Shown: positions 54,701-61,241, counted from the stretch's first letter. The stretch is 64,000 bases of DNA from Megalobrama amblycephala (GCF_018812025.1 NC_063054.1:6250582-6314581), one strand, 5' to 3'. Program-made: numbers and translations. Notes: a model not told the origin generated them from the sequence alone.

Positions 54701-55517
54701 GAACTATCCCTTTAATATTGATGGTAATAGTGTTGCAAATCAAAATATTACTTTCTTTGAAACATTTAGATACATAGGTAAAAGGGCAAGATGAAGGAAT
54801 GCAAAATAATATTACACAATGCATAAATGGTGATTGGAGTAGCTTGTCCTCTTCACATGCAATGTTGTCCCATGTGGCGATGACTGTGTGGCTCGACTTA
54901 AATGTAGAACCAGTGAAACCATGCTGCACCATAATAGAAGCCCGGTTTAATACATCTAAAGATTCCTCCACACGGTAAAACACAGATCCTTTCCCATGTC
55001 CTGAACGAATGTCTGTCAGGAAAGGAGCTATGACTGAGAAGCTCAGAGGAAACATGGTTCTTAAATACTGTCTCTCTTCTGGAGGAAGCTGAAGGGACAA
55101 GAAGCCATTTGTGGCAACCTGAGGAATAGAGAGTGTTCCATGTTTCATATTGTAATACCTGAATAATTGGATGCATCTTAACATTTTTGCTCATGATTTT
55201 GTATGAAAACAGAAGCGTTCAGACTCATATGCTCAATAGATCTGGTTATTTAATGCATTATTTAATGCTAAAATACTGTTTTATTTAAATACAATGAAAA
55301 TGAAAACAATAGAATGGCTTACATAAAGAATGTTGAACTGCACTTCGTAGAACTGTAATGGCTTTTTTAGCTTCAGGGCTTCAGACACTTCATCATCACC
55401 TTCTTGAAGAACTGAATCGCCTTCAGATAGTCCAAAAGGGAAAAGTTTGTCCTTTTGAATTGCATTTGTGAAATAAACATTTGTAAAAAGTAGAGCAAAT
55501 ACCCAGCAGTTCTTCAT
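36946..55517 (-). CDS. nid2: Nidogen-2-like basement-membrane glycoprotein, 18 coding exons, 1183 aa
   Basis: Secreted linker protein that ties laminin to collagen IV networks in basement membranes. The spliced reading frame, with every junction GT/AG and phase-compatible, encodes: signal peptide (about 1-20), NIDO domain (about 60-240), a short linker, EGF1 (about 336-373), G2 beta-barrel (376-599), EGF2-4 (600-732), two thyroglobulin type-1 domains (733-811 and 812-886, each with a CWCV core) and a YWTD beta-propeller (887-1183) with LYWTD, LFWVD, LYWTD, LCWAD and FYYTD repeats. Two thyroglobulin domains favour NID2 over NID1, which has one. It is shorter than mammalian NID2 (about 1375 aa): the NIDO-EGF1 linker is shorter and one EGF of the post-G2 series is not visible. 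Coding exons total 3552 nt including stop. Whether this is the nid2a or nid2b paralog cannot be told. Only the 3' border of exon 2 is uncertain. Confidence 0.93.
37175..37298 (-). CDS. nid2: nid2 exon 17: YWTD repeats 4-5
   Basis: [38 protein letters not shown]. The conserved C..PDG.-RHV and FYYTDW blocks make it unambiguous. Phase 1 to phase 2, GTGAGT donor. Confidence 0.94.
37647..37804 (-). CDS. nid2: nid2 exon 16: YWTD repeat 3
   Basis: [40 protein letters not shown]. Follows exon 15 in phase 2, leaves in phase 1 at GTAAGA. Intron 15 is about 3.2 kb and filled with a hAT-like element and its host repeat. Confidence 0.94.
38270..39449. mobile_element. hAT-like element with 8-bp target duplication
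   Basis: Termini TAGACATGTGCCGATATTTG and TTTGATACCATCACATGCCTA are imperfect inverted repeats. CACAGGAA is duplicated exactly on both sides (38262-38269 and 39450-39457). 1180 bp, no transposase. Contains a further repeat at 38827-39172. Confidence 0.8.
38827..39172. repeat. GTAACACTT/AGTGTTACT-ended repeat nested in the hAT-like element
   Basis: AGTAACACTTGATGACCTAAG and CATTAGTTAACATATTAATTC at the left, and AACTAATGTTAAATAATGAAG with ATATAGTGTTACTT at the right: inverted ends rich in TTAGTTAA words. A partial relative occurs at about 52676-52800. Confidence 0.5.
39680..40010. repeat. Inverted-repeat MITE with ~85-bp arms in nid2 intron 15
   Basis: CCTGATTTTGCTGAGTTCAAC and GATCCTGGAACAACATTC on the left pair with GAATGTTGTTCCAGGATC and GTTAGATG-type words plus TCAGCAAAATCAGG on the right. 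One arm is also found inside the 11.4-12.0 kb element. Confidence 0.6.
40989..41190 (-). CDS. nid2: nid2 exon 15: YWTD repeat 2
   Basis: [52 protein letters not shown]. The GT at 40988 (GTCAGT, weak) gives phase 2 and fits exon 16. A nearby GTGAGT at 40984 would not fit the phase. Confidence 0.9.
41561..43059. mobile_element. TTAA-flanked element, AGGTGCTCTATGTA termini (middle shell)
   Basis: Left AGGTGCTCTATGTAGG, right TACATAGAGCCCCT, TTAA at 41557-41560 and 43060-43063. It splits the outer element exactly at a TTAA that is intact in the related copy at 1261-1275. Its own left arm is split by the inner element. Confidence 0.75.
41711..42667. mobile_element. TTAA-flanked element, AGGTGCCCTAGATT termini (inner shell)
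   Basis: Left AGGTGCCCTAGATTCAAAAA, right AAAAATTCTAGGGCACCT, TTAA at 41707-41710 and 42668-42671. 957 bp, no coding capacity seen. The AGGTGCCC start is similar to AGGTCCC of the 7-kb Kolobok-like element. Confidence 0.8.
43481..43504. repeat. (TTGA)n microsatellite next to a splice donor
   Basis: Five to six TTGA units directly intronic to the donor of nid2 exon 14. Confidence 0.85.
43507..43636 (-). CDS. nid2: nid2 exon 14: YWTD repeat 1
   Basis: [20 protein letters not shown] then [19 protein letters not shown]. Phase 0 to phase 1, 130 nt, GTGATC donor lying at the edge of a (TTGA)n microsatellite. Confidence 0.92.
43741..43910 (-). CDS. nid2: nid2 exon 13: entry to YWTD beta-propeller
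   Basis: [13 protein letters not shown], then [20 protein letters not shown] and [18 protein letters not shown] is the first propeller strand of nidogens. An AG at 43911 after a good pyrimidine tract was taken as acceptor; an alternative AG 9 bases downstream would drop three residues. Phase 0 exit at GTAGAC. Confidence 0.9.
44008..44232 (-). CDS. nid2: nid2 exon 12: thyroglobulin type-1 domain 2
   Basis: [52 protein letters not shown]; the last Cys codon is split across the junction. A second thyroglobulin domain is a NID2-type trait. Phase 1 to phase 1, 225 nt. Confidence 0.94.
44300..44735. repeat. Tandem duplication in nid2 intron 11, copy A
   Basis: Shares CATCCATATATCTTGCCTCA, ACAGGAAGTTTGTCCTTGTG and AAATGCCTTGGATTTG with copy B about 1.05 kb downstream. 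Not a known transposon; looks like local segmental duplication. Confidence 0.8.
44803..45171. mobile_element. Harbinger-like MITE, copy 2 (nid2 intron)
   Basis: Same family and orientation as the 1.8-kb copy: inverted termini AGCCCGAAACAC and GTGTGTTCAGGGCT, internal GACGAACTAGTGGCGACGAA block, and flank TAA on the left versus TCA on the right. Lies between two tandem copies of local intron sequence. Confidence 0.7.
45346..45785. repeat. Tandem duplication in nid2 intron 11, copy B
   Basis: Same sequence as copy A with a short extra segment (TTTTGATTTTTTTTAATAACC region) and a (TAA)n expansion at its end. Confidence 0.8.
45719..45757. repeat. (TAA)n microsatellite
   Basis: About twelve TAA units. 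Confidence 0.9.
46065..46569. repeat. Family D repeat, second copy, uninterrupted
   Basis: CATTAAATTGATCAAAAGAC, AGAATGATTTCTGAAGGATC, TTGTCATTACAGGAATAAAT and ends CCGACCCCAAGCTTTTAAAT to AGTGTA. Lies 60 bases intronic to the donor of exon 11. Confidence 0.7.
46631..46867 (-). CDS. nid2: nid2 exon 11: thyroglobulin type-1 domain 1
   Basis: [54 protein letters not shown]: the six-cysteine thyroglobulin type-1 pattern with QC and CWCV. Phase 1 to phase 1, 237 nt. Confidence 0.94.
47185..47307 (-). CDS. nid2: nid2 exon 10: calcium-binding EGF4
   Basis: [20 protein letters not shown] then [19 protein letters not shown]. Phase 1 to phase 1, 123 nt, GTAAAC donor. Separated from exon 9 by about 2.3 kb, in which I could find no further EGF exon. 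Confidence 0.93.
47341..49620. other. nid2 intron 9, mostly unclassified DNA
   Basis: Includes a GGAACTTT/AAAGTTCC-rich inverted block at about 48163-48345 (GTTTCCACTGCAGGAACTTT) that looks like a MITE, and the 49.0-49.2 kb inverted relative of 18.97-19.18 kb. No further EGF exon found. Confidence 0.45.
49636..49764 (-). CDS. nid2: nid2 exon 9: calcium-binding EGF3
   Basis: [20 protein letters not shown] then [18 protein letters not shown]. The DVDEC start and CVN strand are the calcium-binding EGF signature. Phase 1 to phase 1, 129 nt, GTAAGT donor. Confidence 0.93.
49941..50087 (-). CDS. nid2: nid2 exon 8: EGF2
   Basis: Single-module exon: [20 protein letters not shown], then [16 protein letters not shown]. 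It has six cysteines in EGF spacing and no calcium-binding D-x-D/N-E-C start. Phase 1 to phase 1, 147 nt. Confidence 0.93.
50204..50428 (-). CDS. nid2: nid2 exon 7: G2 beta-barrel, part 3
   Basis: [17 protein letters not shown], then FRNCEHSP and [20 protein letters not shown] close the G2 barrel. Phase 1 to phase 1, 225 nt, GTAAGA donor. Confidence 0.93.
50760..51390. repeat. AT-rich array of TTATGAGATAAA / TTTATCTCATAA words in nid2 intron 6
   Basis: Irregular, mutually inverted copies of AATTATGAGATAAA and TTTATCTCATAATT over about 600 bases. Self-complementary, related in style to the palindromic repeats at 29.4 and 59.7 kb. Confidence 0.65.
51646..51846 (-). CDS. nid2: nid2 exon 6: G2 beta-barrel, part 2
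   Basis: Encodes [20 protein letters not shown] and [21 protein letters not shown] with the YQYNQTG ending. Phase 1 to phase 1, 201 nt, GTAATT donor. Conserved FNHL and G-PxIP features of the G2 barrel are visible. Confidence 0.93.
51930..52175 (-). CDS. nid2: nid2 exon 5: G2 beta-barrel, part 1
   Basis: [18 protein letters not shown] opens the nidogen G2 domain, which binds collagen IV and perlecan in mammals. Includes the [18 protein letters not shown] strand. Phase 1 to phase 1, 246 nt, GTATGA donor. Confidence 0.93.
52261..52661 (-). CDS. nid2: nid2 exon 4: linker and EGF1
   Basis: The 401-nt exon starts [15 protein letters not shown], continues as a low-complexity Ser/Thr/Pro linker of roughly 70 residues and ends with an EGF module, [15 protein letters not shown] then [15 protein letters not shown], before a GTGAGC donor (phase 1). 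The linker is far shorter than in mammalian NID2. Confidence 0.92.
52676..53230. repeat. Mobile-element remnants in nid2 intron 3
   Basis: A GTAACACTTTACCATAAAGTT-type end, followed by a block (52910-53040: CTATGAAGCCCCTCCTTCTG, GTGTTGTGATTGG, GTCACGCCCCCTACCATAAC) resembling the promoter side of the 7.0-8.4 kb Kolobok-like element (AAGTCCCTCCTTCAGAAAT, GTGTTGTGATTCG, GTCACGCCTCTTACCATAAC). Confidence 0.5.
53313..53539 (-). CDS. nid2: nid2 exon 3: end of NIDO domain
   Basis: Encodes [20 protein letters not shown] followed by YPEDE, and later GFNRGD, matching the TFQAVLA...FLYPED block of nidogens. It ends CTCCAAAA before GTGAGT, phase 2. A transposable element begins only about 22 bases upstream of its acceptor AG (see findings). 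Confidence 0.92.
53565..54715. mobile_element. Angel-like TTAA element in nid2 intron 2, with Tc1 fragment inside
   Basis: TTAAAGGGATAGTTCACCCA at 53565 and GCTGAACTATCCCTTTAA at 54715. The arms match (CCTCAAGCCATCCTAGCC versus TAGGATGGCTTGAGG). Its left TTAA is 22 bases from the acceptor AG of exon 3. Confidence 0.75.
53865..54173. mobile_element. Tc1-like 3' terminal fragment nested in a TTAA element
   Basis: Runs from GGTGTAGAACCATCTC through a stretch ending GTCTGAATACTTTCCGTACC then CACTGTA, a terminus I associate with Tc1 elements of cyprinids. Only a few hundred bases remain, without transposase. Confidence 0.6.
54816..55118 (-). CDS. nid2: nid2 exon 2: NIDO domain core
   Basis: Starts after a CAG acceptor with [10 protein letters not shown] and runs through [15 protein letters not shown] and [15 protein letters not shown], a typical nidogen NIDO core. 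The start is firm. The 3' border is not: a GT at 54815 keeps phase 0 and joins in frame to exon 3, while a GTGAAG at 54856 would give phase 1 and break the frame. I therefore chose 54816. Confidence 0.85.
55323..55517 (-). CDS. nid2: nid2 exon 1: signal peptide and start of NIDO domain
   Basis: Begins at ATG 55517 with a hydrophobic leader ([16 protein letters not shown]) followed by an acidic stretch. It ends [10 protein letters not shown] at a GTAAG donor, phase 0, 65 codons. The FY..-N.LY ending is the conserved entry into the NIDO beta-sandwich, completed by VATNGF in exon 2. Confidence 0.92.
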
Positions 55518-55755
55518 TTCGAGAGGGAGCAGCTTCGATCCGAGCCCTTAAATATAATTGTCCCTGAAAAAGTTCATGAGATGTGACTATGTGGTGATTT
55601 AAAATGAAAGGATGCCTCAACCACAAACCACATTGCTACCAAAATGTCTATTGGAGGGTTTTGGTAGGCGAGTACAAAGCATCATCCAATGCACATACAG
55701 TATGTTCATCAAATTTGAATTGAAAATGATTTGTGCAACAAAACAAATTTATATT

Positions 55756-56436
55756 TTAAAGGGATAGTTCACCCAAAAATGAAAATTTGATGTTTATCTG
55801 CTTACCCCCAGGGCATCCAAGATGTAGGTGACTTTGTTTCTTCAGTAGAACACAAATGATGATTTTTAACTCCAACCGTTGTGGTCTGTCAGTCGTATAA
55901 TGCATGGCAATGGGAACTCCATCTATAAGAGTAAAAAAAAAACATGCACAGACAAATCCAAATTAAACTGCCTTGAGCATCCGGTGTGTGAGGTCTGAAA
56001 ACACGCTCTGATGACGGAAGTGATCTCTCGCGCCTATACTTCAATGAGTGCGAGACATCACTTCCACTGTCAGAGCGCGTTCAGACCTCACACACCAGAT
56101 GCTCAAGGCAGTTGGACATAGTGGTGTATTAGAGGTAAAAAATTATATAAATACTTTTTGGTTTCTCGCACAAACCGATCGTTTCATTTCTTAGGACATC
56201 AATGTGTCGTCATGAGCCGCAGGGTTTAATTTGGATTTGTCCGTGCATGTTTTTTTTTTACTCTTATAGATGGAGTTCCCATTGCCATGCATTATAAGAC
56301 TGACAGACCGCAACGGTTGGAGTTAAAAATCATCATTTGTGTTCTACTGAAGAAACAAAGTCACCTACATCCTGGATGCGCTGGGGGTAAGCAGATAAAC
56401 ATCAAATTTTCATTTTTGGGTGAATTATCCCTTTAA
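55756..56436. mobile_element. Palindromic Angel-like TTAA element between nid2 and ptger2
   Basis: TTAAAGGGATAGTTCACCCA to GGTGAATTATCCCTTTAA. Nearly the whole left third (CATCCAAGATGTAGGTGACT, ATGGCAATGGGAACTCCATC, GCATCCGGTGTGTGAGGTCTG) recurs inverted on the right, so it could fold into a long hairpin. About 240 bases upstream of the nid2 ATG. Confidence 0.8.
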
Positions 56437-56479
56437 ATATTACTGTTTTCGTAATTCGAGACATCACAGACAAACACTT

Positions 56480-56693
56480 AAAATAACAGTTGTTAACTCA
56501 ATAGTTTCTGTTCCATTGACTTTCATTGCATGGATATAACAATTCAGTGGAAGTCAATGGGAATTGAAATTGTTTGGCTACCTACATTCTTCTTGAATGT
56601 AGGTAGCAGAAGAAATAAATACAGGTTTGGAACGACATGAGGGTGAATAAATGATGACAGAATTTTCATTTCTGGGTGAACTATCCCTTTAAA
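56480..56693. mobile_element. Angel-like element, right end
   Basis: CAGGTTTGGAACGACATGAG, then GGGTGAACTATCCCTTTAA at 56693. Preceded by a small hairpin (CTACCTACATTC / GAATGTAGGTAG). Confidence 0.55.
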
Positions 56694-57299
56694 TGTACAA
56701 AGCTTTAAGTTTTATTTAAATAAGAAGACTAGTGGCACAGTCCTAGAAGTTCCAAAATACACTGTTCTGCATTTGCATTTTTTACTGCTTGTGAACTGTC
56801 AGTATATAGAGTCCATGCAGTTTTTCCACCAATGTTCTAGATTTTCTCCAGGCGGAATCTGCATGTCTTGACTGTGGTATTTAAGGTGCAAACAACAGGT
56901 CGTTGTCAAGGCTCTTGGCTGTCTGAGTGGGTGAGATGGTTGAGTGTGTCTAGTGAAATGACATGGTCTCGGCAATGGGCGGTACTTGCCTATGAACAGC
57001 TGTTTTGTTTTCAAACAGTTTTGTTTCATTCATATAGACAGAAATGCTTTCATGCTGTGAATCCTGTTTATCAGAGGCTAGAAACAAAGATTTAATCAAG
57101 TATCAGCTGAGAATGATAAAGAAGGCCATTAGATTTGAAAACTTTGCTTGTAATTCAATGTAAAGAGAGATTAAAATTGGTCCTATTACTGAGCCCTGTG
57201 GAACTCCAGTTGATGTCAAAATGAAGTGGATCATTTCCATGACAAAGCGCTCAATGGGCACACTTTGTTTCATTAATTATGAAAGTTATGTGGTATGAT

Positions 57300-57710
57300 T
57301 GGTTTCCATTTCTACATAGGGAAGGGAAGGGAAGGCATAGGACATACCGCGTAAGCTTTTTGAAGAATGCGGAAACCGGAAGTACGTTCAATGCGATATT
57401 TTGTGTTTATAAAGCATATACAGTTGTATTTTTTTCGAAAATGACAGATCGTTTCGCTAGATAAGACCCTTATTCCTTGTCTGGTATCGTGTAAAGCCCT
57501 TTGAAGCTGCACTGAAACTGTAATTTTGACCTTCAACCATTTGGAGGCCACTGAAGTCCACTATAAGGAGAAAAATCCTGGAATGTTTTCATCAAAAACC
57601 TTAATTTCTTTTCGACTGAAGAAAGAAAGACATGAACATCTTGGATGACATGGGGGTGAGTAAATTATCAGGAAAAGTTTATTTAGAAGTGGACTAATCC
57701 TTTAAAACCT
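57300..57710. mobile_element. Family B element copy 3
   Basis: ATGACAGATCGTTTCGCTAG, GTAAAGCCCTTTGAAGCTGC, GGGGGTGAGTAAATTATCAGG, ending GTGGACTAATCCTTTAAA. Same family as 16.4-16.8 and 17.8-18.6 kb. Confidence 0.6.
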
Positions 57711-58475
57711 TTTTGGGGAGTGAAAATGCTGATGTGTAGGCTATACCTAAGACTTTTGCACAGTACTGTACTAAATGCAAAAGTTGTCCTCACCACTTGT
57801 TTTAACCTTACTGTTTTGTATTGTGAAATTAGGTTTCTCCTAAAACTTGTCTGACTTTTAAATATTCCCCACTGGGAGGCGTCATGATAACAGGCAGAAG
57901 GGAAAACCAAGATTTTATACCCATTAACTCTACATAACTTTAAACATAAATAGCATGTAATTTGCAAATAAATAACATGTAGCTTAATGTCGTTTTATTT
58001 TAAGTACTATTTAGAAAATGATATAAAATGAATATATTGTATTATAGCCTATATGTTTGTAATAAATATTTATGAATGTTTTAGATTTATCATTTATAAA
58101 TAATTTAGCTATTTATTTAACATATTTTTTTATTTACTTTTCATTTAACTTACTGAACTATATAGAATGCTAAAATATTACACTAGCTTACTGCACTTCA
58201 GGAGGCTCGCATTTTAAATCTGCTTGACTAATACTATGTTGGATGTAGTGAGTCATTAGCTGCTGACATCAGGGCATGTTCTGCTGAAACTCCTCCTCAC
58301 TCTCTGCTTACGGTCGTTGCTCCTCTCGTTTGAAAGTTATGGGTTGTGCGTAAAAGTCCGGCTTCCATATAAGTATGGAGTCTTATTCTTCTCTGCTGTG
58401 ATACATCATTTTCCTCAAATACACTTCAACCAGCAAAATTACGCCAGGGTGGATAATACAGAAAAAAGGTGTTTT
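57711..58475 (+). promoter_or_regulatory. Upstream region and probable 5' UTR of ptger2
   Basis: AT-rich DNA to about 58200, then mixed composition up to the ATG at 58476. An in-frame ATG at 58317 and other upstream ATGs precede the chosen start. No clear TATA box is assignable, so calling this the promoter is positional inference. Confidence 0.35.
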
Positions 58476-59270
58476 ATGGCATCTGAACCGAAAAACGACA
58501 GTTGCCCAGTGCGCCTCACCATCTCTGATGGATCTCCCACAACACCTGCGATCATGTTTTCCGCCGGTGTCCTTGGGAACGTGATCGCATTAATTCTCTT
58601 GGAAATACGGCGGAGGAAACAACCCGCATCTTTGTTCCAGGTTCTCGTCACATCTTTGGTCATCACAGATTTGCTGGGAACTTTCTCCGTCAGTCCTCTA
58701 GTTTTAACAGCGTACTTGAAGAATGAGTCTTTGATCGGGATGAATGAAAACCGATTCGTTTGCGGCCACTTTGGATATGCGATGACATTTTTCAGTATGG
58801 TCACTCTCGCTATTCTTCTTTCCATGGCTGTGGAGCGCTGGCTCTCCATTGGACATCCTTACTTTTATGAGAAGCGCTTGAGTAAACGCTGCGGGTACAT
58901 CACCATAGCACTCATTTACTTGCTTTGCGCTCTTTTCTGTGTCGCACCTTTCCTCGGTTTTGGGAAGTATGTTCAATACTGTCCGGGTACGTGGTGCTTC
59001 ATTGACATGGACCCATCTGTGCGCTCGCACAAAGTGTTTAATATCATCTACGCGACTTGCTTGCTCGTCATGATTATATGTACAGTTTTGTGCAACCTGT
59101 CCGTCATCTATCATCTTTCACTCATGAACCGAAGACGCAAGGCGCACCGGAGCTCAATTCAACGGCAGCGAGGACACAAGAGGCAGCGGTCCATCACGAA
59201 GGAGTTAGAACACCTGGTGCTGCTCGGGTTCATGACCATAGCATTCGTCATTTGCTCTCTTCCTCTCGTG
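58476..59270 (+). CDS. ptger2: ptger2 exon 1: N-terminus to TM6
   Basis: 265 codons from MASEPKNDSC to SLPLV, ending at GTAAGG in phase 0. If the intron were retained, translation would stop after 18 more residues that lack TM7. The basic third intracellular loop (RRRKAHRSS, RQRGHKRQRS) is entirely in this exon. Confidence 0.92.
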
Positions 59271-61241
59271 GTAAGGCAGTTACATAATTGTCAAACACCC
59301 TATCAAAGTTTCACCTACATGAGTTGACTACTAGAAATAATGTAATGTTCCTGTATGTTCAAAGACACAATGGTGTTAAGTGTCTAAATTACAGGCTATA
59401 TTTTTATGTTAATAGTAGCTACTTACAATATGTACAACAGTAAGTTTTATTTTTTTTCAATTATCTATTAGGTTATACAATAATGACTAGCATCTTTTTT
59501 TCCCATTAAATACAAGTACTGTACCTTCTCCAATATTCATTGGCCTCTATGAATTAGTCACAAGTACTTATTTATTACATAGGCTGCTAGCAACTTTTTC
59601 AGTTGCTTCTCACTATCATAGTAGTATGTATGGAAGCTTGTTTCTGCTAGTAAATAAAAAATAGAAAAGGTAATTGCGACTTTTAATCTCAAAATTCTGA
59701 CTTTTTTCTTTCACAATTGCAAATTTATATCTCGCAATTCTGACTTTTTTCTCACAGTTGTGACTATTTCTCGCAGTTTTGACTTTTTTCTCAAAATTGT
59801 GAGATATAAATTCAGAATTGCAAGAAAAAAAGTCAGAATTGCAAGATATGAACTCACATTTCTGAAAAAAAGTCAGAATTGTGAGATTGCAATTACATTT
59901 TTTATTCTTCCATATATTACTAAATCTAAAAAATAACTGTAAAAAAGGAACAAATTTACACAGTAAAATACCGTTTTCCATTGAAACAGTAATATACCAT
60001 AAAAACAATGCATTCTGGGTAATATTTGTCATTTTAAGAAAAGAGGCCTTTAGGCTACTTTCTCAAAAACGTCAAATAATATTTCCTAGAATGAATTGTG
60101 ATATACAGAAGTAATATACTGTAAAAACAATGCATTTTGGGTAATATTTGTCATTTTAAGAAAAGAGGCCTTTAGGCTACTTTCTCAAAAATGACAAATA
60201 ATATTTCCTAGAATGCATTGTGATATGCAGAAGTAATATACTGTAAAAACAATGCATTCTGGGTTATATTTGTCATTTTCGAGAAAGTATCCTATAGGTT
60301 ACCCAGAATGCATTGTTTTATACAATATATTACTGTTTCAGTGGAAAACGGTATTTCATTATGTAAATTTGTAAAAAATGTTATTTTTTAGAGCGTACAA
60401 GACAAATAACATATAAATAAAAATCAATTGTATAGTTATATAAACCAGGGATGCCCATAGAATTCTTCGGCAGGTGTGTGCAATATGTTACTTGTCTCTA
60501 CTGAGTTAGTTAGTTGCAAAGGAATAATTAGTAGTATGAATTGAATAAATAGTGACTAAATGAATACATACAAGTCACTATTGGAACAGGAACTAGTATC
60601 TAATGAAAAGGTACTAGTGAATAAATAGTTTTAAGAATTAAAAAAAGAAATTACTTTTGGATTACTTAGTAGTGACTTAAAAATAAGTACTACTGCATAA
60701 AATTGAAGGAAGTTATAGTTTAAAGGAATAAATATTTGGCTTTCCATATAAAGTGGTCCTAAAAATGTGTGTAAAAATATTGAAATTGAAACAAGCAGGA
60801 TTTATTACAGTATGTTTTCCGTTATGAAGTAATAAAAACATTGTTCAAAATGTATTCACAAAATTATTACGCTATAACATGTTTTTATGTTGATACTGTT
60901 GTTTTAATGTTTAGTTTCACATTGTGTTCTTTTTTTTTTTTTCATAGATTCAAGTGTACTTGAGGTACACTCTCAACCAAGAAAGTCACAAAAATGATCG
61001 CATATCCCTTCTTTTAGTATCGGTCAACCCCATCATAGACCCCTGGGTCTTCATCATCCTCAGTCCCCCAGTGCCTCGTCTGCTCTGGAACAAGATGTGT
61101 AAGACCGCAAAGTCCAAACCCACGCAGGAGAAGGTCCGCAGCATTCATCCAGTCATGTATCAGTCAAGCCCTCCTGGAGATACAGAAGGAGGGAATTTTC
61201 TGAAAATGTACACGGGAATTCCAGGAACAGCTGGCTCCTGA
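58476..61241 (+). CDS. ptger2: Prostaglandin E2 receptor EP2-like GPCR, 2 coding exons, 362 aa
   Basis: Class A rhodopsin-like receptor; family members couple to Gs and raise cAMP on binding PGE2. Seven membrane segments lie at about 24-43, 52-72, 94-118, 141-160, 187-213, 243-266 and 284-304. Family marks: MFSAGVLGN in TM1, VLVTSLVITDLLGT in TM2, LSIGHPYFY after TM3, the prostanoid ECL2 motif QYCPGTWCFI (167-176), SLPLV in TM6 and DPWVF in TM7 (296-300). Sequons at N7 and N83. Length matches mammalian EP2 (358 aa). The intron after TM6 is the usual prostanoid-receptor position. Oddities: ERW (120-122) replaces ERY, and Leu287 occupies the position of the conserved TM7 Arg. An upstream in-frame ATG at 58317 would add 53 unconvincing residues, so 58476 is preferred. 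A PTGDR (DP) identity is less likely because DP has ECW and differs in TM1. Confidence 0.88.
59634..59918. repeat. Palindromic TCACAATTCTGAC repeat, copy 2 (ptger2 intron)
   Basis: TATGGAAGCTTGTTTCTGC at the start and multiple CAATTCTGACTTTTTTCTC / AAAAAAAGTCAGAATTGTGAG words in both orientations. Confidence 0.65.
59927..60391. mobile_element. Inverted-repeat element with internal 122-bp tandem repeats (ptger2 intron)
   Basis: About 90-bp inverted ends (AAAATAACTGTAAAAA, ACCGTTTTCCATTGAAACAG versus CTGTTTCAGTGGAAAACGGT, AAAAAATGTTATTTTTT). Inside, AATGCAT(T)CTGGGTAATATTTG recurs at 60007, 60129 and 60251, an exact 122-base period, and each unit is itself partly palindromic. Confidence 0.8.
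60948..61241 (+). CDS. ptger2: ptger2 exon 2: TM7 and C-terminal tail
   Basis: Follows a T-rich tract and TAG acceptor. Encodes IQVYLRYTLN, NDRISLLLVSVNPIIDPWVF and a 57-residue Ser/Pro-containing tail ending in TGA at 61239-61241. Phase 0 matches exon 1 exactly. 98 codons including stop. Confidence 0.92.
   Translation: MQVYLRYTLNQESHKNDRISLLLVSVNPIIDPWVFIILSPPVPRLLWNKMCKTAKSKPTQEKVRSIHPVMYQSSPPGDTEGGNFLKMYTGIPGTAGS

Larger units (their letters stand above)
59271..60947 (+). other. ptger2 intron 1
   Basis: GTAAGG donor and T-rich TAG acceptor. Contains two palindromic repeat blocks (59634-59918 and 59927-60391) and AT-rich DNA, with no further coding signal. Confidence 0.8.

Noticed and set aside
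55548..55556. TATATTTAA on the minus strand just upstream of the nid2 ATG as a TATA box
   Set aside because: It is only about 31-39 bases from the ATG, which would leave almost no 5' UTR; likely chance in AT-rich DNA unless transcription starts are mapped there.
58317..58475. Upstream in-frame ATG that would add 53 residues to the receptor N-terminus
   Set aside because: The extra residues resemble no prostanoid receptor and would put a non-signal, partly hydrophobic segment before TM1; starting at 58476 gives the normal family length.
59616..60032. 138-codon minus-strand open frame rich in Cys-Asn-Ser repeats
   Set aside because: It is a translation of the palindromic TCACAATTCTGAC repeat, not a protein gene.
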